DNA of 64,000 nt from positions 107,680 through 171,679 of the forward strand of contig NZ_JAPQFJ010000008.1 in the NCBI RefSeq assembly GCF_026738875.1. Reading direction: 5' to 3'. Positions 51,407-60,159 of this stretch are shown here, in pieces. Origin of the DNA: Clostridium brassicae. GTDB lineage: Bacteria; Bacillota; Clostridia; Clostridiales; Clostridiaceae. Position numbers and translations under genes: made by a program. The number at the start of each line of letters is the position of its first letter. Within the stretch, counting starts at the first letter, position 1. The notes under the pieces are model-generated. The model had not been told where the DNA came from, did not search any database, and was given only the letters and a program-made list of their open reading frames with translations.

Positions 51407-51646
51407 ATGAAAAATAGTATAAAAGTTAAATGTATAGAGGGATTCAAGTTGTATACTAATGGAGGAAAAGAGCTTTTTGCTGATGTAGAAAGTGGGGAAT
51501 ATGTTGCAAATTTATTTAAAAGAACAGAAGAATACTTTGCTAAGGATTTTCAAGGAAGAGAATTTTTAGTTGGAGAAATAGACATTAATGGAGAATTAGT
51601 TTTAAAAGAGGGATTTGAGCTTATAAAAAACGGTAATTTTAAATAA
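51407..51646 (+). CDS. Small acidic protein, unknown
   Basis: 79 aa, SH3-like beta pattern (IKVKCIEGFKLYTNGGKELFADVESGEYV). RBS TAGGAGGAT. Monocistronic by position. Function unknown. Confidence 0.55.
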   Translation: MKNSIKVKCIEGFKLYTNGGKELFADVESGEYVANLFKRTEEYFAKDFQGREFLVGEIDINGELVLKEGFELIKNGNFK

Positions 51647-51691
51647 ATAAATACTATAAATATATAGTAAAAGAAACTAAATAATTATTAA

Positions 51692-51736
51692 AGGCAAAGT
51701 AATGACTATTATAATATGTAGTCTTTTTATTTTGCC
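51692..51736. terminator. Hairpin after small acidic protein gene
   Basis: GGCAAA/TTTTGCC outer pairs and GACTA/TAGTC inner pairs with a T-rich 3' side. The rest of the gap to 51902 is AT-rich and gene-free; it probably carries the promoter of the next gene. Confidence 0.55.
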
Positions 51737-51902
51737 TATTTTTATACAAGCATGATGACAGTAAAATTTTAGTTTATGTATTCTAATAAAAAAATTAAAA
51801 AGATTATTTCAAATATTTTGAAAATATGGAAGGAAAATTACAATTTGTGTAGAAGACTATATATAGAGCATTATAAATAAAATACAGAAAAGAGGTAGTA
51901 TT

Positions 51903-52328
51903 ATGAAATCTAAAAAAATAATATCATGCTTGATGGCATTATCAATTGTGGGGACAAGTAGTTTAATATTTGGTGGAACTGCTAAAGCAACTACTATAAA
52001 AAATGGCGTACAAACCACTAATACAACTAATTTGTCACAAAAAGTTAGAAGTAATTACATTAGTAATAAGGGTTATGACTTCAATGTAACTAAAGATGGG
52101 TATGATAGTTTAGGTGTAACTATATACCCAGAGGATTACGAAAGCCACTCTTATAGAGCTGATATCCGCTTTTGTGATAATAATAATAGAAGGCTAGATA
52201 GAATTGAAGATACAACAAGATGCGTAGCATATAGACATTGGTTTTCTAGTTATACAGATTGGACACAAGCTCACGTATATTTGTACGCTGATGATGATCT
52301 CTTAGGTATAGAAACAATATATAGATAA
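51903..52328 (+). CDS. Secreted protein, likely lysogenic conversion
   Basis: 141 aa. Clear signal peptide (MKSKKIISCLMALSIVGTSS..., cleavage likely after AKA near 28). Mature part has a Thr/Asn-rich start and a beta-type domain with two cysteines that could pair (RFCDNN, TTRCVAYRHW) and many aromatics. No family recognised. Secreted, monocistronic and in the cargo slot before lysis genes, so it may act on competitors or host surface. Confidence 0.65.
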   Translation: MKSKKIISCLMALSIVGTSSLIFGGTAKATTIKNGVQTTNTTNLSQKVRSNYISNKGYDFNVTKDGYDSLGVTIYPEDYESHSYRADIRFCDNNNRRLDRIEDTTRCVAYRHWFSSYTDWTQAHVYLYADDDLLGIETIYR

Positions 52329-52352
52329 TTTTTTAAATGTAATATAAATATT

Positions 52353-52474
52353 AAAAGAGCTTGGATTAGTTCAAGCTCTTTTGGTTTTACAAATTAAAAA
52401 TATTAAGACCAATAAGGTCTTTTTTTATTGTAAAAAAATAAGAGTAATCCCTGCGTGGTCAATTACTCTTATTT
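52353..52474. terminator. Three tandem hairpins
   Basis: AAAAGAGCTTG/CAAGCTCTTTT (52353-52382), AAGACC/GGTCTT followed by T7 (52405-52427) and a 13-bp stem AAATAAGAGTAAT/ATTACTCTTATTT (52436-52474). The first two are terminators; the third may be one on either strand. They insulate the secreted-protein gene from lysis genes. Confidence 0.8.
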
Positions 52475-52543
52475 AAATTCAAGCTCAAGAAGTTATACAA
52501 ATAGTTTAACTAGATTTTAAATTTTTATACTTGGAGGTGTAAA

Positions 52544-52966
52544 ATGGATAAACAAAATATATTTAATACAATTATTGCAGGAGTAGGTACAGTATTTACA
52601 GGATTGTTTGGAAGTTGGGATTTAGCATTACAGATTTTAATAATATTTATGATGTTAGATTATGTAATGGGTGTAGTAATAGCATGGCTTAACAAGAAAT
52701 TATCTAGTAAAACAGGATTTAAAGGGCTTCTTAAAAAGTCTGTTATATTTGCAGTTCTTATAGTGGCCGTTAGTTTAGATAAGTTACTTAATACAGGAAG
52801 TTGGGTTTTTCGTACCCTTGTTTGTTATTTTTACATAGCAAATGAGGGTATTTCTATTTTAGAGAATTGTGCATGTTTAGGAGTTCCTGTACCAAAGCAA
52901 ATTACAGATACTCTTGCACAACTAAAAGAAGGAAATAAGAAAGAGATTAAGAAAGAGCAGCAGTAA
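52544..52966 (+). CDS. Holin, Cph1/phi29-like family (phage_holin_4)
   Basis: 140 aa with about three hydrophobic helices: FNTIIAGVGTVFTGLFG, ALQILIIFMMLDYVMGVVIAWLNKKLSSKTGFKGLLKKS (the family core), VIFAVLIVAVSLDKLL. Opens the membrane for the amidase. TcdE/BhlA-like proteins belong here. RBS TTGGAGGTG. Confidence 0.93.
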   Translation: MDKQNIFNTIIAGVGTVFTGLFGSWDLALQILIIFMMLDYVMGVVIAWLNKKLSSKTGFKGLLKKSVIFAVLIVAVSLDKLLNTGSWVFRTLVCYFYIANEGISILENCACLGVPVPKQITDTLAQLKEGNKKEIKKEQQ

Positions 52967-53007
52967 TTGCTGCTCTTTAATTTTTATAAAAAATGGAGGT
53001 AGTTAAT

Positions 53008-53706
53008 ATGATTATAGGTATAGATATGGGACATCCACTAAGAGGTGGAGGTACTGGAGCAGTAGGTATTAGAAAAGAAACTGATTGTAATAGAGAAGTT
53101 GGTAAAAAGGTTATTGCTAAGTTACAAGCAGCAGGACATACAGTTATAAACTGTACTACAGATTATGCAGAAACACAAGCGCAAGGACTTAAAGATAGAA
53201 TAAAGCTAGCCAATGCCCAACATCTAGATCTATTTGTTTCTATACATTTTAATTCTGGTGGAGGACATGGAACAGAAGTATTTACATGGAGCGGAAAAGA
53301 ATTTAAAGAAGCAAAAGAGGTGTTAAATAGTATATGTTCATTAGGATATAGAAATAGAGGTATAAAAAATGGGAGTAACTTATGTGTAATAAGACACAGT
53401 AAAGCAAAAGCAATGCTAATAGAATGTAGCTTTATAGATAGTAGTGAAGACATGAATAGATATAATTCAGAAGACTTAGCTAGTGCAATAGCTAAAGGAA
53501 TAGTAGGGCAAGCTCTTTCTACCTCTACCATTAAAGCTACAAAACCAAATAGTAAAGATAAATATACAGTAGATTACTGTCTTGAATTTCAAAAGTGGTA
53601 TAACAACATAACTCAAACTAAAGCACCGTTAAGAGAAGATAATATTTACGGATCAGCTACAGAAAAGGCACTTCAAACAATTGCTAATATAATAAGAGAG
53701 TTTTAA
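53008..53706 (+). CDS. N-acetylmuramoyl-L-alanine amidase, endolysin
   Basis: 232 aa from ATG 53008 (RBS GGAGGT). Amidase_3 domain (about 1-165): H in DMGHPLRGGG, E in NREVGKKV, H in FVSIHFNSG and catalytic E in AMLIECSFID. The C-terminal 55 residues (DYCLEFQKWYNNITQTK ... TEKALQTIANII) are a clostridial cell-wall binding domain. Cuts the cell wall at lysis. Confidence 0.95.
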   Translation: MIIGIDMGHPLRGGGTGAVGIRKETDCNREVGKKVIAKLQAAGHTVINCTTDYAETQAQGLKDRIKLANAQHLDLFVSIHFNSGGGHGTEVFTWSGKEFKEAKEVLNSICSLGYRNRGIKNGSNLCVIRHSKAKAMLIECSFIDSSEDMNRYNSEDLASAIAKGIVGQALSTSTIKATKPNSKDKYTVDYCLEFQKWYNNITQTKAPLREDNIYGSATEKALQTIANIIREF

Positions 53707-53710
53707 TTTA

Positions 53711-53740
53711 ACCCTGGAAGATATTCCAGGGTGCTTTTTT
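53711..53740 (+). terminator. Terminator ending the late operon
   Basis: ACCCTGGAA/TTCCAGGGT 9-bp stem and six Ts. The gap to 53976 is gene-free; TACTTGTA (53764-53771) and TACAAGTA (53816-53823) form a spaced inverted repeat in it. Confidence 0.9.
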
Positions 53741-53976
53741 ATTTTTTGAAAATATTGTCTAGCTACTTGTAAATATCATAAATTAATTATTTAATTAAGA
53801 TTATGTGAATATTGCTACAAGTAAATGATGTTTTACTTTTTAGCGTAGAGATAAGTTAAATAATATATAATGTAACCAGATAAGTTGTTTACACATTAAG
53901 ATATAATTGGTAAAATAAATTTGATATGTTAAATATAGTATAAAATGATATATTTATAATAGCTGGGGGTGGATTA

Positions 53977-55089
53977 ATGTATATTCCTATGATGAAAACA
54001 AGACGAGAAGAACTACAAGTATCAAAGAAGTTGAATTATTGTTTTTCAGATAAAATTATTCCTCTTTTCGAAATTTTAAATGAAGTATATGAGAAAAAGT
54101 ATGAAGTTGATGATAATGGGAAACACTTAATGGAATTAAAGCCAGGGAATAAAAGAAAAACGCCTATATTAAAAGCAAAAACGCCTGATGACATAATAAC
54201 TCTAGATAAGATAAATGAAGTAGTGAATGAATCAAAGGTTTTTATTGATTATTTTAGATTTGATGTAGACAAATATGATAGACAATTAGATATAGGGAAA
54301 ATGACTTTAGCATATATGTTAAATAATAATAGCGATGAATATATTAAAAAACTAAAGGGGATTACAAAATATAAAAATATGATTCCTGTGTTATCTTTAA
54401 AAAAGACATTTACTTTCTCTAAAAGACAGACTATAGAAATTATAAATGAACTTCAAAGTTTAAATTTATCTATTGCATTTCGTATAGAAGACGACATTTA
54501 TGAAGCTTATAAGAATATTATTGAGAAATATCTAAGAGAAAGTGATTATTTATTATATGATATTAATGAACAAAATTTTTATTCAAAAATAATGGAGCTT
54601 GAGGATTTAAGATTATGTAAAACGAGGGCAAAAAAGATACTTTTAAATTCTCCAAGGCGATTAAAAGGTGCAAATAAGGATTATGAAAATTGTTGTAAAA
54701 CCAGTTTGATTGATAATGCTACTGCTAATGAATATATGCTATATGATCTAGATGGATTTGGAGATTATGGCGGATTAAAGGATCAGTTGCCTGTTAAAGA
54801 TAGTGGAAGTAATGGTAAAGGTGCTGCCCTAGCATTGTTATACAATTACAAAGATAATTCGTTCTACTCATTTTGTAACTCAGATACTTCTTTAGGGTTA
54901 AGAGGATATAAGGATGTTATTACTAATATTTTAAATTATGAAAATATATTAGATCAAGATAATAATTGTGTTGCGTATATAAAAATAAAATCTATGGATT
55001 CACATGGTAAGACCGGAAATTGGGCTACATGGAATAATATTGCTTTGACTAGGTATATTCATCAAATTTATTTAAAAACTAAGAATTAA
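53977..55089 (+). CDS. Beta family protein (T4 Beta-protein domain), candidate defence gene
   Basis: 370 aa. MYIPMMKTRREELQVSKKL and IIPLFEILNE at the start, repeated pattern PVLSLKKTFTFSKRQ, AFRIEDDI and the ending TGNWATWNNIALTRYIHQIYLK fit the Beta-protein/sce7725-like family, in which an alpha/beta barrel is expected. It is convergent with an sce7726-family gene; the two families occur as neighbours in many genomes. A phage-exclusion role is plausible but not known. It has its own leader and RBS GGGGGTGG. Confidence 0.7.
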   Translation: MYIPMMKTRREELQVSKKLNYCFSDKIIPLFEILNEVYEKKYEVDDNGKHLMELKPGNKRKTPILKAKTPDDIITLDKINEVVNESKVFIDYFRFDVDKYDRQLDIGKMTLAYMLNNNSDEYIKKLKGITKYKNMIPVLSLKKTFTFSKRQTIEIINELQSLNLSIAFRIEDDIYEAYKNIIEKYLRESDYLLYDINEQNFYSKIMELEDLRLCKTRAKKILLNSPRRLKGANKDYENCCKTSLIDNATANEYMLYDLDGFGDYGGLKDQLPVKDSGSNGKGAALALLYNYKDNSFYSFCNSDTSLGLRGYKDVITNILNYENILDQDNNCVAYIKIKSMDSHGKTGNWATWNNIALTRYIHQIYLKTKN

Positions 55090-55120
55090 AAAAAGAATCT
55101 TTAAGATTCTTTTTTTATTA
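55090..55120. terminator. Bidirectional terminator
   Basis: AAAGAATCTT/AAGATTCTTT palindrome with A-run before and T-run after; serves both convergent genes. Confidence 0.88.
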
Positions 55121-55942
55121 TTGATATATAATATTAGGACTAATATTATTTTTAAAAAACCATTGATAATCAATTTCATAAATTTCATTATGATGATCTT
55201 TTAAAAACTCCCATTGTGAACAATATCTTTGCTTAATTATTTTTTTGAATTTAGAATTAATATATGAAGATGAATAAGTATTACTTATAGTTTCAATCAT
55301 AAGTTCTTTACCACTAATGTAATTAAATTTTGTGAAAATATCTTTCAATTCCTTTTTTGTTAATAATTTTAATTGGTTTAATGAATTTATATTATTACAA
55401 GGAATAGATTTTTTTTCTTTTTTAAATATATAATCACCATTTTTGGAAATACTATAACTATAGATTCCGCAGAAGTAAGGTATTATATTAAGTACATTAC
55501 TTATATTAGGTTTTGAACATATAACATACACTTCTTCGAAAACTTTAGAATAGTCATTAATTTGTTTTTCTAATCTTGATAAATTATCTAAATCTGTCTT
55601 AATTTCAAATGCAATACTTTTCCCATTAATTTTACATAAATCAGCGCGACTAGTTTCTAAGTTAAATTCAAAAATTGTTATATGATTTTTCGATTTTAAT
55701 AGAACATTATTTATAAAGTTCGATTTTATTGTTATTTCATTATGATAATATTTATTAATTACTTCATTATACAGAGTTCTAATATCTTTATTAATTGGAA
55801 TTTCCAAACCATATTCAAGTGATAATTTAAAAAAATTGTTTGATAGTTCATTAGGTATTTGTAAAATATTATAATTAGAAAATAATTTCTTTGCAAAGTT
55901 AAAATAAGCGGTATTTTGATTATTTATATTCACAATTATCAC
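55118..55942 (-). CDS. sce7726 family protein, PD-(D/E)XK-like
   Basis: 274 aa. Centre TSRADLCKINGKSIAFEIKTDLDNLSRLEKQINDYSKVF (about 120-155) has the D ... E-x-K core of restriction-like nucleases and the hallmark of the sce7726 family, followed by EEVYVICSKP. C-terminal HTH-like helices (ELKDIFTKF, WEFLKDHHNE). Convergent with the beta-family gene. Possible nuclease partner in a defence pair; unproven. RBS AAGGAGGTG on the minus strand. Confidence 0.7.
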   Translation of the reverse strand: MIIVNINNQNTAYFNFAKKLFSNYNILQIPNELSNNFFKLSLEYGLEIPINKDIRTLYNEVINKYYHNEITIKSNFINNVLLKSKNHITIFEFNLETSRADLCKINGKSIAFEIKTDLDNLSRLEKQINDYSKVFEEVYVICSKPNISNVLNIIPYFCGIYSYSISKNGDYIFKKEKKSIPCNNINSLNQLKLLTKKELKDIFTKFNYISGKELMIETISNTYSSSYINSKFKKIIKQRYCSQWEFLKDHHNEIYEIDYQWFFKNNISPNIIYQ

Positions 55943-56068
55943 CTCCTTACATACTTATATTATATCAATATAAAGATTATATACAAAGCTTATATGTATA
56001 AAGAAGAAAAAATTGACCTCTAAGGGAAGTTTTGTTATAATTTAACAATGCTGGGAAGGGGGTCAATA

Positions 56069-56386
56069 ATGATATTACATTTTAATTCTTCAAAGGATAA
56101 AAAAGTTTTATGTAATGAAAGATTACTTAATAGACATTATAACAAGGCACATGCGACACGTATTAAATCTAGATTAACGGAGCTACAAAGTGCAAATAAT
56201 TTAGGTGAAATTCCACAAGTTCCTCCTCCAAGACGACATAAATTAAATGGTGATTTTAAAGACTGTTGGGGAATAGATTATTCACCTAATTTTAGAATAG
56301 TTATACAACCTTATGGAACATACGATATTACTGATTTAACTACAATCACGGAAATAAAAATTCTAACGTTAGAAGACTATCATTAA
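56069..56386 (+). CDS. higB: HigB-like toxin (RelE superfamily)
   Basis: 105 aa from ATG 56069 (RBS AAGGGGG). PPPRRHKLNGDFKDCWGIDY and FRIVIQP fit HigB/RelE mRNA endonucleases. Toxin gene precedes antitoxin, typical of higBA. 23 bp before higA. Confidence 0.88.
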   Translation: MILHFNSSKDKKVLCNERLLNRHYNKAHATRIKSRLTELQSANNLGEIPQVPPPRRHKLNGDFKDCWGIDYSPNFRIVIQPYGTYDITDLTTITEIKILTLEDYH

Positions 56387-56409
56387 CATTAGAGAAAGGA
56401 GTGAAAGCT

Positions 56410-57462
56410 ATGGGTATTAATTATAGGGTAGCAACAGGAGTCATAATAAAAGAATATCTTGAAGAAAAAAATATTAATGAAGAAGAGCTATCAAAAATAT
56501 TAGGTGTCAGTAAACTATATATATCAGAATTGCTAAGTGGAAAGAATAAATTAACTGAAGATATAGCAGTTAATTTAGAAAAAGTGCTGCCTGAAATTCC
56601 CGCTTCTTATTGGTTAAATCTTGAAAATAAGTATAGAGAATATTTGGCTAATGAATGTGATAAAAATAATTTAGAAAAGTTTAATCTCGAAGAAATAGCA
56701 AAGAAGTTTAAATTCAAAGAAGTATTTAAGGGATTAAATTGGGATTTATTAAAGCAGGCTAATGAAATGCTTAAAATATTGAAACTTAACAGTTTTGATG
56801 ATTTTAATGATGTTTATTCAAATTTACAAGTAGATTTTTTTGAAGATGGTGGCGAAAAAGAAGCTATTGCAATTTGGTTAAATTTATGTAAAGAGGAAGC
56901 GGAGTTGCAAACAGAGGATATAAATGGAATAGAGTATTCACATGAAAAATTACAACAAAAGTTAGGATTATTTAAAAATATTGCATATAATACTAATTTA
57001 AATAGTACCTTAATAAGTTGTAGAAAGTTATGTAATCAACTAGGAATTTATTTTGTAGAATTAGAGGCTATTTCAAACAGTAAGGTAAGAGGAGCCTTAC
57101 TAACATATAATGATCATCCTGCTATTTTCATTAGTCGTAGGTTTAAATCTCATGACCATGTTTGGTTTGCTATAGCGCATGAATTAGGACATTTACTTAA
57201 ACATTATAATATTAATGAAGTATTAATATCATTAGAGGAAGAACAAATTAATAACAAAGAAATGGAAGCTAATGAGTTTGCTAGAGAATTTTTTATATCT
57301 AAAAAAAGTTACAATGAATTTATAGAAAAGGGGGATTTTTCAAGTAAATCTATAGAGTTATTTTCGGCTAAAAACAGAATATTGCCTGGAATACTAGTTG
57401 CTAGATTACAACATGATAAATATATAGATATGGCAAGCTTAAACTATAAAAAAAATAGGTAA
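56410..57462 (+). CDS. higA: HigA-like antitoxin fused to ImmA/IrrE metallopeptidase
   Basis: 350 aa from ATG 56410. N-terminal HTH (EEELSKILGVSKLYISELLSGKNKLTEDIAVNLEKVL, about 19-57; HigA type). C-terminal ImmA/IrrE domain with HELGHLLKHY (about 256-265) and E in EANEFAREFF as third zinc ligand. A normal HigA is about 100 aa; the peptidase part could make the antitoxin self-destruct or cut other regulators. Neighbour of higB in one operon. Confidence 0.88.
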   Translation: MGINYRVATGVIIKEYLEEKNINEEELSKILGVSKLYISELLSGKNKLTEDIAVNLEKVLPEIPASYWLNLENKYREYLANECDKNNLEKFNLEEIAKKFKFKEVFKGLNWDLLKQANEMLKILKLNSFDDFNDVYSNLQVDFFEDGGEKEAIAIWLNLCKEEAELQTEDINGIEYSHEKLQQKLGLFKNIAYNTNLNSTLISCRKLCNQLGIYFVELEAISNSKVRGALLTYNDHPAIFISRRFKSHDHVWFAIAHELGHLLKHYNINEVLISLEEEQINNKEMEANEFAREFFISKKSYNEFIEKGDFSSKSIELFSAKNRILPGILVARLQHDKYIDMASLNYKKNR

Positions 57463-57903
57463 TTCATATGTTATTATATAAAAATTAAAAATAACTCTGA
57501 AATTAATCAAAATTACTTTTTAGTTATAACAATAAGAGTTATCTTTCTTGAATTAATTAAGTGTTTAGCAAGAGTGTAGTATATCAAGTTTTTATTAATA
57601 TGTGTAGAAAATAATATATTTATCCCTAAGCATAAAGCTTGGGGTGTTTTTATATTTTGAAAAATAAACATATAGAAAACGGATACCCTATAAATAATAG
57701 TACAGTTTACCACAGGGCAGAAATCACCCACCTATAACAAGACTATATTAAAAAAGATTTTATAAACAAGAATTTATAAATAATATTATATAAACAACTA
57801 ACTATATAAACATATATCTAAAGATATATTATAAAATAATGGTTAGTAGTTAGTTTGACAAGGATAAGTTTTAAATAAAAAAGATAACCGATTTTAATAT
57901 TGG
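57463..57903. other. Gene-free interval with terminator and spaced inverted repeats
   Basis: Contains AATAACTCT/AGAGTTATC arms (57489-57545), a terminator CCCTAAGC/GCTTGGGG with T5 (57624-57654), and a large inverted pair AACTAACTA (57796-57804) and TAGTTAGTT (57847-57855) that encloses an ATATATC/GATATAT hairpin. The last is a possible cruciform or operator. No reading frame. Confidence 0.5.
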
Positions 57904-57915
57904 TTATCTTTTATC
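57880..57915 (-). terminator. Terminator of RHH gene
   Basis: AAAGATAACC/GGTTATCTTT stem overlapping the gene's 3' end, with a T-rich tract on the minus strand. Confidence 0.75.
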
Positions 57916-58074
57916 ATATTCTTTTAATAAAAGTTCAATTGATTTATCTAATAATCTAGAAACAGGAATCATAGTTTCTTTAGACAACTTCTTTAAAGCT
58001 GCTAGTAAATCTATGTCGAATGAATTTGTATATCTTTCTCTAGTTCTCAAATCTTTGTCTTTTTGAGTATTCAT
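57904..58074 (-). CDS. Ribbon-helix-helix repressor of replication/partition region
   Basis: 56 aa from ATG at 58074 (RBS GGAGGT). RYTNSFDIDLLAALKKLSKETMIPVSRLLDKSIELLLKEY is an RHH fold of the CopG/ParD type. It is divergent from the initiator-like and ParM genes across palindromic TAAGTTTA sites, which it probably binds. Controls copy number or partition genes, by analogy. Confidence 0.75.
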   Translation of the reverse strand: MNTQKDKDLRTRERYTNSFDIDLLAALKKLSKETMIPVSRLLDKSIELLLKEYDKR

Positions 58075-58122
58075 AATTACCTCCAAATTAATTTATATTT
58101 TTATTATATCATAAGCTTATTA

Positions 58123-58215
58123 AAACTTATATAAGTTTAATTAAAAAAATACTTGCGTAAGTTTAATTAAGATGATATTATTAATACATAACTTAAGTAA
58201 ACTTAAATAAGTTTA
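58123..58215. promoter_or_regulatory. Palindromic operator / possible parC region
   Basis: AAACTTATATAAGTTT (58123-58138, perfect palindrome), ACTTGCGTAAGT (58151-58162), ACTTAAGT (58191-58198) and TAAACTTA-AA-TAAGTTTA (58198-58215). Half-site TAAGTTTA recurs. The cluster fills the divergent gap between the RHH gene and the initiator-like gene. Operators for RHH, and maybe the centromere for ParR. Confidence 0.65.
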
Positions 58216-58238
58216 TGGTAAAAGGAGGTAGTAAATGT

Positions 58239-58967
58239 ATGAGTAACGGATTTACTAAAATAGATAATGAAATAATAGAAAGTGAAAGTTTATCTTTTGA
58301 AGCGAAAGGAGTTTATATGACTTTAGCTAGATTTATTTCAATACCAAACTTCAAAATAAATAAAATGCATGTTAAATCCGTTACTGGATTAGGTGAAATT
58401 AGATTCAATAGAGCATGGAAGGAACTTAAGGAAAACAAGATATTAATACAAAAGAAAAAGAGTGTTAATGGAAAATTTCAATATGAGTACACTTTAAAGA
58501 ATAAAAGCCTAGAGAGTATTAATCCAAAAATAGAAAAAATAGCAGCTACAGTAAAAGAACATGTTGATAATGATGGCAATGTTCCATTAAAGGGGCAAAT
58601 GAGCGTAGATGATGTTTTACAAAACAAGGAAGAAGATATGATTGTAACACATGAAGATGTTAAAAAAGTAGTACAAGAAACAGAATTTAATGATGTACAA
58701 GCTAAAGAACTTTTAAAGGTGGCTAGAAATGATGTTACTAAAGTAATAAAAGCTTATAAATACACAATTCATAAAAAGGGTATAAAGAATATATATGCTT
58801 ATAGTAGATGGATAATTAAAAATAATAATGTACTTAGTATAAGCAGTGGACCAAATATAAATGGACCAAAAGTAGACAGCTTTAATAATTATCATCAAAG
58901 AATCTACGACTATGAAAAATTAGAAATGGCACTGCTCTACGGAGAATCATATGAGTTGCCAATATAA
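58239..58967 (+). CDS. Replication initiator-like winged-helix protein
   Basis: 242 aa from ATG 58239 (RBS AAAGGAGGT). Residues 1-90 (GFTKIDNEIIESESLSFEAKGVYMTLARFI ... FNRAWKELKENKILIQKK) are a winged-helix of the DnaD-N/RepA-N type phage replisome organiser. The C-terminal 70 residues carry a DnaD-like helical segment with IKNIYAYSRWIIKNN. It leads the operon with parM and parR-like genes. Could start plasmid-type replication, or regulate. Confidence 0.65.
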   Translation: MSNGFTKIDNEIIESESLSFEAKGVYMTLARFISIPNFKINKMHVKSVTGLGEIRFNRAWKELKENKILIQKKKSVNGKFQYEYTLKNKSLESINPKIEKIAATVKEHVDNDGNVPLKGQMSVDDVLQNKEEDMIVTHEDVKKVVQETEFNDVQAKELLKVARNDVTKVIKAYKYTIHKKGIKNIYAYSRWIIKNNNVLSISSGPNINGPKVDSFNNYHQRIYDYEKLEMALLYGESYELPI

Positions 58968-58981
58968 AGGAGGTTGATTTT

Positions 58982-59284
58982 ATGGGGGAAAATCCAATAT
59001 ATACTTTTACTAAAGATATGATAAAACATACTATAAAACTTGATGAACGATACAATGAAGTAATGAGTGTAGATGGTGGATTTATAATATTAAATGTGGG
59101 TTCAATAGATTTAGAATATTCTAAATCTAAAATAACTAATAAAGAAAAAGTTGCCATATCTATACGCAATCATTTAGGCGAATTGATTGCTAAAGATTTT
59201 ATATTTGATTTTAAGGATAGCAAATTAGTGTTTTATGACTCAAATTATTTTTATACATTTAAAATTATAGAAGGAGAGAATTAA
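58982..59284 (+). CDS. Unknown protein in partition operon
   Basis: 100 aa, beta-rich (GFIILNVGSIDLEYSKSKI, SIRNHLGELIAKDFIFDF). RBS AAAGGAGGT. Lies between initiator-like gene and parM. Function not recognised. Confidence 0.6.
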   Translation: MGENPIYTFTKDMIKHTIKLDERYNEVMSVDGGFIILNVGSIDLEYSKSKITNKEKVAISIRNHLGELIAKDFIFDFKDSKLVFYDSNYFYTFKIIEGEN

Positions 59285-59286
59285 TA

Positions 59287-60159
59287 ATGAGTAAAATAAC
59301 AGTGGTTGATTTGGGGAATATTAATATTAAATATATTGGGGATAATGAAGGAATTTTTAGCAGCAAAATAACTAATGATTATCAAAGTTATGAGGAAGGA
59401 TTTCAAAGAGTAGAATATAATGGTATAAAAACATATATAGGTGTAGGGGAACTTTCTAGAGAATTTAATAAAGCTAATAGGGATTATATGGCTCAATTAT
59501 TATATGCGTTAGGAAAGGCTAATAATGAAGGAACGAAGGAAACTAATCTTACATTATTACTACCTATAATACAGATGAAAAATAAAAAGAAGTTAGTGGA
59601 AAATCTTAAAGGAAAAATATTTAATTTTAAATTTAATGGTATGGATAGAGAGATAAAGATAAATGATCTATTGGTACTTCCAGAAGCTTATGCTAGTTAC
59701 TATAGTTTAGATATAAAAGATAGGAAAGGTGACATTTGTATATTAGATTTAGGCTCTAGAACTGTTAATATATGTGTATTAGAAAATGCTAAGATAGTAA
59801 AAACTAATACAATTAAATTAGGTTCATTTGATTTTTATTCTAAAATAAAGAGTTTAGAAAATGCTAAAGGTGAAGATTTTACTGAGGAAGATGTACAAAG
59901 GCTAATACATAATGGATTAATTAAAGTAGAACCTAAACAATATATAGAATTCTTAGGAGATATATTAAATGCGGTTAAGCCATATGTGAATTTAAAAACA
60001 TATAATACAATATTCACAGGTGGTACAAGTTTAATGTTAAAAGATTATATATCTAAGCTTCCATTAACTAAGTTTAGAATACATCCAAATGCATTAGCCA
60101 GTAATGTAAATGGAGCACTAGAGGCTAGTAAGAAGGTGTGGAATATTGGCAATAAGTAA
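59287..60159 (+). CDS. parM: ParM/Alp-like actin, plasmid segregation protein
   Basis: 290 aa. Actin-fold motifs: phosphate-1 TVVDLGNINIKYIG (about 5-18), phosphate-2 CILDLGSRTVNICVLE (about 155), adenosine TGGTSLML (about 245) in the order of ParM/StbA. Forms filaments that push DNA copies apart. It implies an extrachromosomal phase. Overlaps the next gene by 14 bp. Confidence 0.85.
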   Translation: MSKITVVDLGNINIKYIGDNEGIFSSKITNDYQSYEEGFQRVEYNGIKTYIGVGELSREFNKANRDYMAQLLYALGKANNEGTKETNLTLLLPIIQMKNKKKLVENLKGKIFNFKFNGMDREIKINDLLVLPEAYASYYSLDIKDRKGDICILDLGSRTVNICVLENAKIVKTNTIKLGSFDFYSKIKSLENAKGEDFTEEDVQRLIHNGLIKVEPKQYIEFLGDILNAVKPYVNLKTYNTIFTGGTSLMLKDYISKLPLTKFRIHPNALASNVNGALEASKKVWNIGNK

